Below are positions 46,946 through 55,570 of a stretch of 64,000 nt of DNA, in pieces (position 1 is the first letter of the stretch; the number at the start of each line of letters is the position of its first letter). Below the pieces are notes generated by a model. The model had not been told where the DNA came from. It saw only the letters and a list, made by a program, of their open reading frames with translations, and ran no database searches. The stretch is from Pseudomonas sp. CFBP 13711 (GTDB lineage Bacteria; Pseudomonadota; Gammaproteobacteria; Pseudomonadales; Pseudomonadaceae), in assembly GCF_014842265.1 (NCBI RefSeq), contig NZ_JACYVI010000007.1, forward strand, positions 1 through 64,000, given 5' to 3'. The position numbers were made by a program, and so were the translations under genes.

Positions 46946-47793
46946 TTGTTCGCCTCATGCCGTGGACGGCCGTAGGCCTGCGTAATGCGGTCGATCACGA
47001 CCGCCAGAATGACGATGGCCAAACCCGCTTCCAGGCCACGACCGACGTTGAGGGTCTGGATGCCGACCAGCACGTCTTCGCCCAGACCGCGGGCACCGAT
47101 CATCGAGGCGATCACCACCATCGACAGCGCCATCATCGTGGTCTGGTTGATCCCGGCCATGATGCTCGGCAGGGCCAGCGGCAGTTGCACGCCAAACAGT
47201 TGCTGCCAGCGGTTGGCGCCGAACGCGTTGATCGCTTCCATAACCTCGCCATCGACCTGACGAATGCCCAGATCGGTCAGGCGAATCAGCGGCGGCGCAG
47301 CGTAGATGACCGTGGCGAAGATCGCCGGGACCTTGCCCAGACCGAACAGCATCAGCACCGGAATCAGGTACACGAAGCTGGGCATGGTCTGCATGATGTC
47401 CAGCAGCGGCATCAGCACCGAGCGCAGGCGATTGCTGCGCGCCGACAGAATGCCGAGCGGTATGCCGATGATCACCGAGATCACCGTGGCGACCAGCATC
47501 AGCGCCAGGGTCTGCATCAGCTTGTCCCACAGGCCCACGGCACCGACCAGGAACAGCAGGCCGACGATGACCACCGTGGTGGTGATCTTGCGGGTCGCGT
47601 GCCAGGCGATCAGGCCGACGATGGCCAGCAGCAGCCACCACGGCGCAACGCGCAGCAGGCCTTCGAGCTTGACGATGGCCCACAGCAGCGTGTCGGAGAT
47701 GTGCCGGAACACGTCGCCGTAGTTGGTGACCAGCTTGTCGACCCAGTCATTGACCCAGTCGGCGATGGAGAACGTGAAGCTTTCGGGAAACAT
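46942..47793 (-). CDS. hutW: Histidine ABC transporter permease
   Basis: A 283-residue inner-membrane permease of the ProW type. An N-terminal region precedes about six transmembrane segments ([54 protein letters not shown]). The coupling loop is [29 protein letters not shown]. The ATP-binding partner HutV overlaps its stop and the binding protein HutX is encoded 205 bp upstream. Confidence 0.9.
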   Translation of the reverse strand: MFPESFTFSIADWVNDWVDKLVTNYGDVFRHISDTLLWAIVKLEGLLRVAPWWLLLAIVGLIAWHATRKITTTVVIVGLLFLVGAVGLWDKLMQTLALMLVATVISVIIGIPLGILSARSNRLRSVLMPLLDIMQTMPSFVYLIPVLMLFGLGKVPAIFATVIYAAPPLIRLTDLGIRQVDGEVMEAINAFGANRWQQLFGVQLPLALPSIMAGINQTTMMALSMVVIASMIGARGLGEDVLVGIQTLNVGRGLEAGLAIVILAVVIDRITQAYGRPRHEANK

Positions 47794-47869
47794 ATCGTTA
47801 TCTCATTCAAATACTGCGTGCGGATCCGTGCTCTGCTAATGCCTGGGGCGGGTGGTTGACGACGAATCT

Positions 47870-47959
47870 GTGGGAGCGAGCTTGCTCGCGAAGTTCTTGT
47901 ATTCGCCACATTTTCGACGCCTGATCATCCCCATTCGTAAGCAAGCGAAGGCCTACAGG
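47870..47959. repeat. Family-A REPIN, degenerate, between hutX and hutW
   Basis: GTGGGAGCGAGCTTGCTCGC at 47870-47893 and a decayed inverse partner TTCGTAAGCAAGCGAAGGCCTAC at 47933-47959. It separates the binding-protein gene from the membrane genes, a usual site for a 3'-stabilising hairpin that raises binding protein over permease. Confidence 0.75.
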
Positions 47960-47998
47960 TTCGGATGCCGCCGGATCGCACGGCACCCGGATCAAGGT

Positions 47999-48964
47999 TT
48001 ACAGCGAAGCATCCACCTTCTTCGCCGCATCCTCGCTCACCCACTGATGCCACACTTCCGGGTGTTCCTTGAGGAAGATCTTCGCCAGCTTCGGCGACTC
48101 GATACGTTCCTTGGTCATGCGCGCCAGATTCTGGTTGAGCAGGTCGATCGGGATGTTGACCTTCTCCATCACCGCCACCAGCTCAGGCGCCTGTTCGTGG
48201 AATGCCTTGGACAGGCCGACCTTGATCTCGATGGTCTTGTTCACGCCGTCTTTCTCTTCCAGGCGCACCATGTCCACCTGGCCCATCAGCGGGGTCGGCG
48301 ACCAGTAGTACGCCAGAATCGGCTCGCCACGTTTGTAGCTGGACAGAATCGCCGCATCCAGCGCCGGGCCGGTGCCCGGGCGGAAGTTGGTGTATTTGCT
48401 TTCCAGGCCATAGCTTTTCAGCATCTCGCTGTTTTCCAGCTCGCAGGTCCAGCCCGCCGGGCAGTTATAGAAACGGCCTTTCTCCGGCTCCTCGGCGTCC
48501 TTGAACAGCGCTGCGTATTTACCCAGGTCGGCGATGGACTTCAGGTCAGGCGCCTTGGCTTCCAGCTTGCGCTTGGCGTCGCCTTCGATCACATAACGCG
48601 GCACGTACCAGCCTTCCACCGCGCCCTTCACCGGCGAACCGACGCCGACCACTTTGCCGGCGGCTTCAGCCTTGTTCCAGACTTCGCTGCGACCCACCCA
48701 CTCTTCGGCAAACACTTGAATATCGTTGGTGCTCAGGGCGTTTTCCATGGTGATGGAGTTGCCCGGCAGGCTGTCCGTTTCGCAGCCATAGCCCTTGTTC
48801 AGCACAACTTGCAGCACGTCGGTCAGCAGCATTGCGCTTTCCCAGTTCAGGCCGGCGAATTTCACCGGCTTGCCGGACTCGCACCATCCCGCAGCCTGAC
48901 TGGCGCCACTGGCGAGCACGCCCGCGGTGAGCAACGTGGATAGCAGGGCCTTTTTCGTGTTCAT
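47999..48964 (-). CDS. hutX: Histidine ABC transporter periplasmic binding protein
   Basis: A 321-residue OpuAC/ProX-type solute-binding protein. The signal peptide is MNTKKALLSTLLTAGVLASGASQA|AG. The mature start WCESGKPVKFAGLNWESAMLLTDVLQVVL is the family signature, followed by WVGRSEVW, DAAILSSYKRGEPILAYYWSPTPLMG and EHPEVWHQWV. The Cys pairs (C-terminal of KGYGCETD and CPAGWTCE) may form disulfides. It is diverged from betaine binders and, with HutWV in the hut cluster, should deliver histidine. Confidence 0.88.
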   Translation of the reverse strand: MNTKKALLSTLLTAGVLASGASQAAGWCESGKPVKFAGLNWESAMLLTDVLQVVLNKGYGCETDSLPGNSITMENALSTNDIQVFAEEWVGRSEVWNKAEAAGKVVGVGSPVKGAVEGWYVPRYVIEGDAKRKLEAKAPDLKSIADLGKYAALFKDAEEPEKGRFYNCPAGWTCELENSEMLKSYGLESKYTNFRPGTGPALDAAILSSYKRGEPILAYYWSPTPLMGQVDMVRLEEKDGVNKTIEIKVGLSKAFHEQAPELVAVMEKVNIPIDLLNQNLARMTKERIESPKLAKIFLKEHPEVWHQWVSEDAAKKVDASL

Positions 48965-49103
48965 TGAGTGACGCTCCGGTCTTGTAGTGGATGACGGCAG
49001 TAACGAAAACAGACGGCTTCCAGCCTAGGGGAGAGGCACTTGTCGGCCTCGTCCCGCTTCTCTCTCCAGCATGCCCCCTGCAACAGACGTGCATGACGAA
49101 CGG

Positions 49104-50573
49104 TCAGTTCACCGCGACGTGCGCAGGGGCAACGGTGCAACTTGCCTGATGCGCCCCCGAATCCGCCGGCAGGATCAGGCGATCGGCCACGTTGCCCGGC
49201 CACCTCTTCGCCGCCACGTAGTACAGCACAGCCGGCACGATGAGGCCGATGATCCACGAGATGTCGGTGTCATCAAGGCTCGCCACCAGCGGCCCGGTGT
49301 AGAAATGTGTGGAGATGAACGGCATCTGAATCAGCACGCCCAGCACGTAAATCCCGATGCCCATCCCGTTCCAGCGGCCATAGCGACCGTTCGGGTCCGA
49401 CAGAGCGGGAATGTCGTAGCGCTCTTTGGTGATGCAGTAGAAATCCACCAGATTGATCGCGCTCCACGGCGTGAAGAACGCCAGCAGAAACAGGATGAAG
49501 GCCGAGAAGTCCTTGAGAAACGAGTCCTTGCCCAGCAGCGCAAGCGCCGTCGCGATGCCGACCATGGCGAAGATGTACGTCAGCCGCAGCGCGCTGGAGA
49601 TATGCCGGTTGCCGCGAAAGCCGCTGACGATGGTGGCGATGGACATGAAGCTGCCGTAGGCGTTGAGCGTGGTGATGGTCACCTTGCCGAACGCGATGCT
49701 GAAATACAGCGCGGCGGCCACCGCGCCGGTCCCGCCGAGGCCGACGATGAACGAGACCTCGTGATGGGCGAAGTTCTTGCCGGCCAGCGCCGCCGCGAAC
49801 ACGCCGAAGACCATGGACGCCTGCGCGCCGATCACCGAACCCAGGCCCACCGCCCAGAAGGTTTTGCCAGCCGACGTGCTGCGCGGCAGGTAGCGCGAGT
49901 AGTCCGCGACGTAAGGGCCGAAAGCGATCTGCCAGGACGCCGACAGGGAAATCGCCAGCAGGAAACTGCTCAGCGAGAAGTGCTTGTTGCCCAGCAGCGC
50001 GCCTACGTCGTTGCCCGCCAGCAGCGCGGCGAACAGATAGACGAAGGCAATCACGCCGATGAGGCTGGCGACACGGCCGATCATGTGGATGACCCGGTAG
50101 CCCAGAATGGTCAGTACCACGATGGCGGCGGCGAAGATGACCACGCCCTGCCAGTCCGGCACGTTAATCAGTTGCGCCACCGCCTGGCCTGCGAGCAGCG
50201 AGCCGCTGGCGGAAAACCCGATGTACATCAGGCACACCAGCACCAGCGGAATTACCGCGCCGTAGACGCCGAACTGCACCCGGCTGGAAATCATCTGCGG
50301 CAGGCCGAGCTTCGGTCCTTGTGCCGCGTGGAGCGCCATGACGCCACCGCCGATGAGCTGACCGATGAACAGCCCGATCAACGACCAGAACACATCGCCG
50401 CCCAGCACCACGGCCAGGGCCCCGGTGACGATCGCGGTGATCTGCAGGTTGGCGCCCAGCCACAGCGTGAACTGACTGAACAGACGACCGTGTCGTTCGG
50501 CGTCAGGGATGTAATCGATCGAACGCCGCTCGATCACGGAAGCAGGTGCAGCACGATCATCTGGAACAGCCAT
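49104..50573 (-). CDS. hutTu: NCS1-family permease, probable urocanate transporter
   Basis: A 489-residue cytosine/purine permease-type (NCS1) transporter with about twelve hydrophobic segments. FTLWLGANLQITAIVTGALAVVLGG is helix 1, LPQMISSRVQFGVYGAVIPLVLVCLMYIG the second landmark, and WQIAFGPYVADYSRYLPR the NCS1 loop motif. Directly downstream of hutU it corresponds in position to the P. fluorescens urocanate transporter. Specificity is an inference. ATG 50573 (MAVPDDRAAP) is chosen since its GGGGG ribosome site is 9 bp away, whereas for ATG 50582 it abuts the codon. Confidence 0.82.
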   Translation of the reverse strand: MAVPDDRAAPASVIERRSIDYIPDAERHGRLFSQFTLWLGANLQITAIVTGALAVVLGGDVFWSLIGLFIGQLIGGGVMALHAAQGPKLGLPQMISSRVQFGVYGAVIPLVLVCLMYIGFSASGSLLAGQAVAQLINVPDWQGVVIFAAAIVVLTILGYRVIHMIGRVASLIGVIAFVYLFAALLAGNDVGALLGNKHFSLSSFLLAISLSASWQIAFGPYVADYSRYLPRSTSAGKTFWAVGLGSVIGAQASMVFGVFAAALAGKNFAHHEVSFIVGLGGTGAVAAALYFSIAFGKVTITTLNAYGSFMSIATIVSGFRGNRHISSALRLTYIFAMVGIATALALLGKDSFLKDFSAFILFLLAFFTPWSAINLVDFYCITKERYDIPALSDPNGRYGRWNGMGIGIYVLGVLIQMPFISTHFYTGPLVASLDDTDISWIIGLIVPAVLYYVAAKRWPGNVADRLILPADSGAHQASCTVAPAHVAVN

Positions 50574-50631
50574 CTCAAACATCCCCCTAAGCGAGTGTCG
50601 GCACGCGCAAATTCTGCAAAATGCATCCCTC

Positions 50632-50723
50632 TGTAGGAGTGAGCTTGCTCGCGAAGAGGCCGGTACAGACGACGCTTCACCTGCGTCTGGGCCTAAGCAT
50701 TCGCGAGCAAGCTCGCTCCCACA
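50632..50723. repeat. Family-A REPIN between hutU and the NCS1 gene
   Basis: GTAGGAGTGAGCTTGCTCGC at 50632-50656 and GCGAGCAAGCTCGCTCCCAC ending at 50723, inside the 176-bp gap. It is the fourth REPIN within the hut minus-strand run, alongside those near 41.2, 42.7 and 47.9 kb. Confidence 0.88.
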
Positions 50724-50749
50724 TGGGCTGCGAGCAACCCGGGCATTGA

Positions 50750-52447
50750 TCAGTTATTGATCATCGGCAGGTTCAGACCCTGCTCTTTGGCGCAGTCGAT
50801 CGCGATCTGATAACCCGCATCGGCATGACGCATCACGCCGGTGGCCGGGTCGTTGTGCAGGACGCGGGCGATGCGCTCGGCGGCTTCATCGGTGCCGTCG
50901 CAGACGATGACCATGCCCGAGTGCTGCGAGAAGCCCATGCCGACGCCGCCGCCATGGTGCAGCGAGACCCAGGTCGCGCCGCTCGCGGTGTTGAGCAGGG
51001 CATTGAGCAGTGGCCAGTCGGACACGGCGTCGGAGCCGTCCTGCATCGATTCGGTCTCGCGGTTCGGGCTGGCGACGGAGCCGGAGTCCAGGTGATCGCG
51101 ACCGATGACTACCGGCGCCGACAGCTCGCCGCTGCGGACCATTTCGTTGAACGCCAGGCCCAGCTTGGCGCGCTGACCCAGCCCGACCCAGCAGATACGT
51201 GCCGGCAGACCCTGGAAGCTGATGCGCTCACGGGCCATGTCCAGCCAGTTGTGCAGGTGCGCGTCGTCCGGGATCAGCTCTTTGACTTTGGCGTCGGTCT
51301 TGTAGATGTCTTCAGGATCGCCCGACAGCGCGGCCCAGCGGAAAGGACCGACGCCACGGCAGAACAGCGGACGAATGTAAGCGGGCACGAAACCGGGGAA
51401 ATCGAAGGCGTGGGTCACGCCGACTTCCTTGGCCATCTGACGGATGTTGTTGCCGTAGTCGAACGTTGGCACGCCCATTTTCTGGAACGCCAGCATGGCC
51501 TCGACGTGCTCGACCATGGACTGCTTGGCGGCCTTGACCACAGCGGCAGGCTCGGTGGCGGCGCGCTCGCGGTACTGCTCCCAGGTCCAGCCTTTTGGCA
51601 GGTAGCCATTGAGCGGGTCATGGGCGCTGGTCTGGTCGGTAACCATGTCCGGGCGCACGCCACGTCGGACCATTTCCGGGAGGATCTCGGCGGCGTTGCC
51701 GCACAGGGCGATGGAGATCGCCTTGCCTTCGGCGGTGTATTTGGCGATGCGGGCGAGGGCGTCGTCGAGGTCAGTGGCTTGCTCGTCGACGTAACGGGTC
51801 TTCAGGCGGAAATCGATGCGGCTCTGCTGGCATTCGATGTTCAGCGAGCAGGCGCCCGCCATGCCGGCAGCCAGCGGCTGTGCGCCACCCATGCCGCCAA
51901 GGCCTGCGGTCAACACCCAACGGCCTTTCAGGTTGCCGTCGTAATGCTGGCGACCGGCTTCGACGAAGGTTTCGTAGGTGCCCTGAACGATGCCCTGGCT
52001 GCCGATGTAGATCCAGCTGCCGGCGGTCATCTGGCCGTACATGGCCAGGCCTTTGGCGTCCAGTTCGTTGAAATGCTCCCAGCTCGCCCAGTGCGGCACC
52101 AGGTTGGAGTTGGCGATCAGTACGCGCGGTGCGTTGCTGTGAGTCTTGAACACGCCGACCGGCTTGCCGGATTGCACCAGCAGGGTTTCGTCGTCATTCA
52201 GGTTCGTCAGGCTTTCGACGATCTTGTCGTAGCATTCCCAGTTGCGCGCTGCACGACCGATACCGCCGTAGACCACCAGTTCGTTCGGGTTCTCGGCGAC
52301 TTCCGGGTCGAGGTTGTTCATCAACATCCGCAACGGTGCCTCGGTCATCCAGCTCTTGGCCGTCAGTTGCGTGCCACGGGCGGCGCGGATTTCCACATCG
52401 CGGCGTTTGGTCCATTGCTGAGCAGGGGTGTTGTGGTCAGTAGTCAC
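50750..52447 (-). CDS. hutU: Urocanate hydratase
   Basis: A 565-residue urocanase. [19 protein letters not shown] begins the NAD-binding core. [60 protein letters not shown] (NAD loop), [30 protein letters not shown] and [19 protein letters not shown] follow. Tightly bound NAD+ adds to urocanate, giving 4-imidazolone-5-propionate. It starts with GTG ([10 protein letters not shown]) behind AGGA. It is the first gene after the sigma-54 control region and heads the long hut operon. Confidence 0.96.
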   Translation of the reverse strand: MTTDHNTPAQQWTKRRDVEIRAARGTQLTAKSWMTEAPLRMLMNNLDPEVAENPNELVVYGGIGRAARNWECYDKIVESLTNLNDDETLLVQSGKPVGVFKTHSNAPRVLIANSNLVPHWASWEHFNELDAKGLAMYGQMTAGSWIYIGSQGIVQGTYETFVEAGRQHYDGNLKGRWVLTAGLGGMGGAQPLAAGMAGACSLNIECQQSRIDFRLKTRYVDEQATDLDDALARIAKYTAEGKAISIALCGNAAEILPEMVRRGVRPDMVTDQTSAHDPLNGYLPKGWTWEQYRERAATEPAAVVKAAKQSMVEHVEAMLAFQKMGVPTFDYGNNIRQMAKEVGVTHAFDFPGFVPAYIRPLFCRGVGPFRWAALSGDPEDIYKTDAKVKELIPDDAHLHNWLDMARERISFQGLPARICWVGLGQRAKLGLAFNEMVRSGELSAPVVIGRDHLDSGSVASPNRETESMQDGSDAVSDWPLLNALLNTASGATWVSLHHGGGVGMGFSQHSGMVIVCDGTDEAAERIARVLHNDPATGVMRHADAGYQIAIDCAKEQGLNLPMINN

Positions 52448-52575
52448 TTAACAATCCTCGATGATCAATCCGGCCGGGACGCGGGGTCCGTGACGAATGT
52501 GGGAATAAGGTTCTGCATGAGCGTCGCTGCTGTGATCCGAACCGGGCGTGGACGCCTTTTATCGACTCATGCTTA

Positions 52576-52589
52576 CTTGTACATACAAG
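52576..52589. promoter_or_regulatory. HutC-like operator in the hutU promoter
   Basis: CTTGTACATACAAG is a 14-bp palindrome with six of seven pairs matching. GTACATAC differs by one base from the GTMTAKAC core known for HutC-subfamily GntR repressors. It lies directly downstream of the sigma-54 -12 element, over the expected transcription start, so bound HutC would block initiation until urocanate releases it. Confidence 0.75.
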
Positions 52590-52593
52590 CATA

Positions 52594-52610
52594 TGCAACC
52601 AAGGGGCCAA
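52594..52610 (-). promoter_or_regulatory. Sigma-54 promoter of hutU
   Basis: On the minus strand the sequence is TGGCCCCTTGGTTGCA. The GG (-24) and GC (-12) are exactly 10 bp apart and the TTGC half is perfect against TGGCAC-N5-TTGC. The hutU GTG is about 147 bp downstream. Hut operons of pseudomonads are known to use sigma-54 with CbrB or NtrC. Confidence 0.75.
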
Positions 52611-52719
52611 TGTTGGTTTTGCAGGCGCAGAAATCCCGTCGGCCCGCTCTGCGTCGGGCTTGCCAAGATTTCAGGTGTAAGGAGGGTTACGGATGCAAAG
52701 AAGATGAAACGAAGGAAAT

Positions 52720-52769
52720 TGTTACTTTTCGGTGCGAACGCCCCAGCTCAGTGCGCGAATTGGGTAACA
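52720..52769. promoter_or_regulatory. Candidate CbrB enhancer half-sites upstream of hutU
   Basis: TGTTAC (52720-52725) and GTAACA (52764-52769) are exact inverted half-sites about 110-160 bp upstream of the sigma-54 promoter, the usual distance for an enhancer. A weaker GGTTAC lies near 52685. They match the TGTTAC...GTAACA elements I recall for CbrB, but the 38-bp gap between them is longer than the published single-site spacing. The rest of 52448-52846 shows no gene. Confidence 0.45.
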
Positions 52770-52846
52770 GAACGTCGTGTGCAGATATCGCTGCCGACAC
52801 CTGACCTGTGGGAGCGCTGGGTATATCAGGGTAGTCTCAGCGCTAA

Positions 52847-54025
52847 TCAGTGCTGCGCCAGCTTGCTGCGCAACAGCAACACCCCGGCAAGCGCCGACGC
52901 GATCGACCCCAGCAACACGCCCACTTTCACTTCATCGATCAGATGCGCTGCGCCCGGGAAGGCCAGGTTGCCGATAAACAGGCTCATGGTGAACCCGATG
53001 CCGCAGAGCAGGGCCACGCCATACAGTTGCGGCCAGTTGCTGCCTTCCGGCAGGGTTGCCAGGCCGGATCGGATCGCCAGCACGGCTGCGAGAAACACGC
53101 CGATCTGCTTGCCGACGAACAACCCCAGTGCCACGCCCAGCGGCACCGGATCGACCAGATTGCCGAGGGTGATGCCCGACAGGGACACGCCCGCATTGGC
53201 GAAGCCGAAAATCGGCACCACCGCGAACGCCACCCAGTAGTGCATTTTTTCTTCAAGGAACAGCAGCGGCGAGCGGGCTTCTTCCTTGGGCGTGCCCAGC
53301 GGAATGCACAGTGCCAGCGCCACACCGGCCAGCGTCGCGTGCACGCCGGATTGCAACACGAAGAACCACAACAGCAGACCCAGCAGCAGGTACGGCAGCA
53401 ATCGCTGCACGCCCATGCGGTTCATGATCACCAGCACGGCCAGCGTCGCGAAGGAGGCACCGAGCATCGGCATGTTCAGGCCGCTGCTGTAGAACAGAGC
53501 GATGATAGTGACGGCGCCCAGGTCATCGAGAATCGCCAGTGCGGCCAGAAACACCTTTAACGACGTCGGCACCCGCTTGCCCAGCAACGAAAGCACGCCG
53601 AGAGCGAAGGCGATATCGGTGGCCGCAGGAATCGCCCAGCCGCTCAGGGTTTCGGCGTTGCCCATGTTGATGCCGATATAGATCAGCGCCGGCACCAGCA
53701 TGCCGCCCGCTGCCGCAAAACCGGGGAGCGCGCGCTGACCCCAAGTGGCAAGGCCACCGGCCAACACTTCGCGTTTGATTTCCAGACCGACCATCAGAAA
53801 GAAGATCGCCATCAGCCCGTCGTTGATCCACAGCTCGATCGACAACCCGCCCCACACACTGTGCAGTGCGGCGAAATACGAGGGGGCGAGGGGGGAGTTG
53901 GCAACGATGATTGCCGCGAGGGCAGCGCCCATCAGCACAAGGCCGCCTGCCGACTCCGATGAAAGAAAACTGGCAAGAATGGCGAGGGCTCGGGGGCTTT
54001 CTTTATTGTTGTTGAGCGTCGTCAT
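52847..54025 (-). CDS. nhaA: Na+/H+ antiporter NhaA
   Basis: A 392-residue NhaA antiporter with about twelve hydrophobic segments. [21 protein letters not shown] is the family opening. The transport Asp pair lies in [22 protein letters not shown], the unwound helix TM4 in [19 protein letters not shown] with its Asp, and a conserved Lys region in SLFIGNLAF. It expels sodium at alkaline pH. The ATG follows AGGGA by 5 bp. Its location between hutD and hutU, on the same strand but with hutU's own sigma-54 promoter after it, is unusual; it has no role in histidine use that I know of. Confidence 0.93.
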   Translation of the reverse strand: MTTLNNNKESPRALAILASFLSSESAGGLVLMGAALAAIIVANSPLAPSYFAALHSVWGGLSIELWINDGLMAIFFLMVGLEIKREVLAGGLATWGQRALPGFAAAGGMLVPALIYIGINMGNAETLSGWAIPAATDIAFALGVLSLLGKRVPTSLKVFLAALAILDDLGAVTIIALFYSSGLNMPMLGASFATLAVLVIMNRMGVQRLLPYLLLGLLLWFFVLQSGVHATLAGVALALCIPLGTPKEEARSPLLFLEEKMHYWVAFAVVPIFGFANAGVSLSGITLGNLVDPVPLGVALGLFVGKQIGVFLAAVLAIRSGLATLPEGSNWPQLYGVALLCGIGFTMSLFIGNLAFPGAAHLIDEVKVGVLLGSIASALAGVLLLRSKLAQH

Positions 54026-54079
54026 GGTCGTCCCTGTGCTGGCGAAAAAAAACGCAATCTACCACAGGGACGGCGGGAC

Positions 54080-54673
54080 TCAGACGCGTGACAATTCGAT
54101 CACGCACACGCGACTGGCGCGAGGGGCGTAGAGCACAACCTCCAGCAGCCCGCCTGCAGCGTTGTCCAATTGCAGGCAATCGTGTTTTTCCAGCCGTTGC
54201 GGCGGATGCTCGCCGACATTGGCGGCCATCTGCTCGGCCGCGCTGAATACCACGAACATGTTGGCCGAACTGAAAAACCGCTGCGGCTGCATCACGTCGA
54301 TCCACTGCAGGCGCGCGCGGTAGCGGGCGGGCGAGTAGATCAGGTTGAAGTCGCGTATCGGGCCGTCGAGTAGCGTGCATGACACTGCGCTGTCGCCGCT
54401 GAACGCGAACGGATCGGACGGCAGCAGTGGCTCGCTGTCCTTGCCATCGATGTTCAGCGTCATGCCTGCGCCTTGCAGCACCGTGATGATGCGCTGATAA
54501 CCGGCGAACACCGAAAAGCCGCCCGACTCACCGATGTCGGCAATCGACAACCGCCAGCCGAAACCCTCCAGGCCTTCGCCGGCATCGCGAGTGATTTCCT
54601 CGGTGCTGCCGCCGCCGTTTTTCCAGGGCATGCGCGGGTAGTCAGCGGCGCGCAGAACAGTCAGTTGAGTCAT
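54080..54673 (-). CDS. hutD: HutD/Ves family protein
   Basis: A 197-residue bicupin-like protein. LRAADYPRMPWKNGGGSTEEITRD is the HutD/Ves signature. GFGWRLSIADIGESGGFSVFAGYQRIITVLQG and DGPIRDFNLIYSP follow. The P. fluorescens protein is reported to set an upper limit on hut expression and its structure suggests binding of a small acid such as formylglutamate. Its ATG overlaps the hutC stop (ATGA), so translation is coupled to the repressor. Confidence 0.9.
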   Translation of the reverse strand: MTQLTVLRAADYPRMPWKNGGGSTEEITRDAGEGLEGFGWRLSIADIGESGGFSVFAGYQRIITVLQGAGMTLNIDGKDSEPLLPSDPFAFSGDSAVSCTLLDGPIRDFNLIYSPARYRARLQWIDVMQPQRFFSSANMFVVFSAAEQMAANVGEHPPQRLEKHDCLQLDNAAGGLLEVVLYAPRASRVCVIELSRV

Positions 54674-55419
54674 TTGCTGAAGCGTCCTTCCAGGCGGTGG
54701 CGTGAACCGGGATGAATCAGGCGGGCGGCGGTCACTGGTTGGCGGCCGGACCAGGTGCGCCGACGCACCAGCAGGCACGGCTCGCCCTTCTCGATCTGCA
54801 GCAATGTGCACTCGTCGGGCTCAGCGAGAATCGCCTCAACCACGTGCTCGCCCTCGGTCAGCGGCGCGACCTGAGACAGATAGGCGTAGGGCGTTTGTTG
54901 GGTGAAATCCTGCTGCAGGTAGTCCGGCGCGACGAGGGCGTTAACGAAACGGTCCTCGATTTGCACGGGGATATCGTTTTCGAAATGCACGATCAGCGAG
55001 TGAAACACTCGCTGGCCTTCACGCATGTCCAGCGCCAGCGCGCGTTCGGAACCAGCGGCTTCTTCCGTGAGGATGATCACCTGGCAGGTGTGGGTATGTC
55101 CGCGGGCGGCGATCTCATCGGCGATGTTATGCACTTCGAACAGTGCCGATTGGGTCTTGGGCTCGGCGACGAATGTACCGACGCCTTGCATGCGCACCAG
55201 CAGCCCTTCGGCGGTCATCTCGCGCAGGGCGCGGTTGATGGTCATGCGGCTGAAGCCCAGCTGCGTCACCAGTTCGCTCTCGGACGGTACGCGGTGGTGC
55301 GGCGGCCACGTGCCGTTCTGAATCTGTTGGGTGATCATGTGCTTCACCCTGGCGTACAGCGGCGCCGGACTGTCACCCATCTGGGAGGCCAGCGGCAAAT
55401 TGGCAGGCGGAGTCGGCAC
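54670..55419 (-). CDS. hutC: Histidine utilisation repressor, GntR family
   Basis: A 249-residue GntR-family repressor of the HutC subfamily. The winged HTH covers about 20-88 (PLYARVKHMITQQIQNGTWPPHHRVPSESELVTQLGFSRMTINRALREMTAEGLLVRMQGVGTFV, here listed in parts: PSESELV and SRMTINRALREM are key). The UTRA effector domain follows, with HSLIVHFENDIPVQIEDRFV and LTEGEHVVEAILA. It should be released by urocanate. It is divergent from hutF and overlaps hutD. Candidate operators are present at hutF and hutU. Confidence 0.93.
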   Translation of the reverse strand: MPTPPANLPLASQMGDSPAPLYARVKHMITQQIQNGTWPPHHRVPSESELVTQLGFSRMTINRALREMTAEGLLVRMQGVGTFVAEPKTQSALFEVHNIADEIAARGHTHTCQVIILTEEAAGSERALALDMREGQRVFHSLIVHFENDIPVQIEDRFVNALVAPDYLQQDFTQQTPYAYLSQVAPLTEGEHVVEAILAEPDECTLLQIEKGEPCLLVRRRTWSGRQPVTAARLIHPGSRHRLEGRFSK

Positions 55420-55527
55420 AGAGAAATCCTTGTTATGGCGTTATTCAGGCGAAAGAGGTTACAGCGTCCACGCTAACCATTAACAGGTGTGCCGACAAGC
55501 GCGGCGCAGTTTACCGGCCGTATAAAC

Positions 55528-55545
55528 GTCTGTATATGTATAGAC
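55528..55545. promoter_or_regulatory. HutC-like operator between hutC and hutF
   Basis: GTCTGTATATGTATAGAC is an 18-bp palindrome with seven of nine pairs matching, and it contains GTATAGAC, an exact match to the HutC-subfamily core GTMTAKAC. It lies 26-43 bp before the hutF ATG, just after a TATAAA that could be a -10 box. The divergent position allows control of hutF and autoregulation of hutCD. Confidence 0.75.
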
Positions 55546-55570
55546 AATTTCACGCAAGGGGTGCCGAGTC

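Noticed and set aside
49071..50636. A 521-codon open frame antisense to the NCS1 permease gene
   Set aside because: The opposite strand encodes a typical twelve-helix transporter. The antisense product is an Arg/Asp/His-rich low-complexity string.
50825..52804. A 659-codon open frame antisense to hutU
   Set aside because: It lies opposite a perfectly conserved urocanase. Long antisense frames are expected in GC-rich codon-biased DNA, and the translation has no recognisable domain.
52813..52844. AGCGCTG...CAGCGCT hairpin near the nhaA stop as a terminator
   Set aside because: The 18-nt loop and the absence of a T run on either strand make intrinsic termination unlikely.
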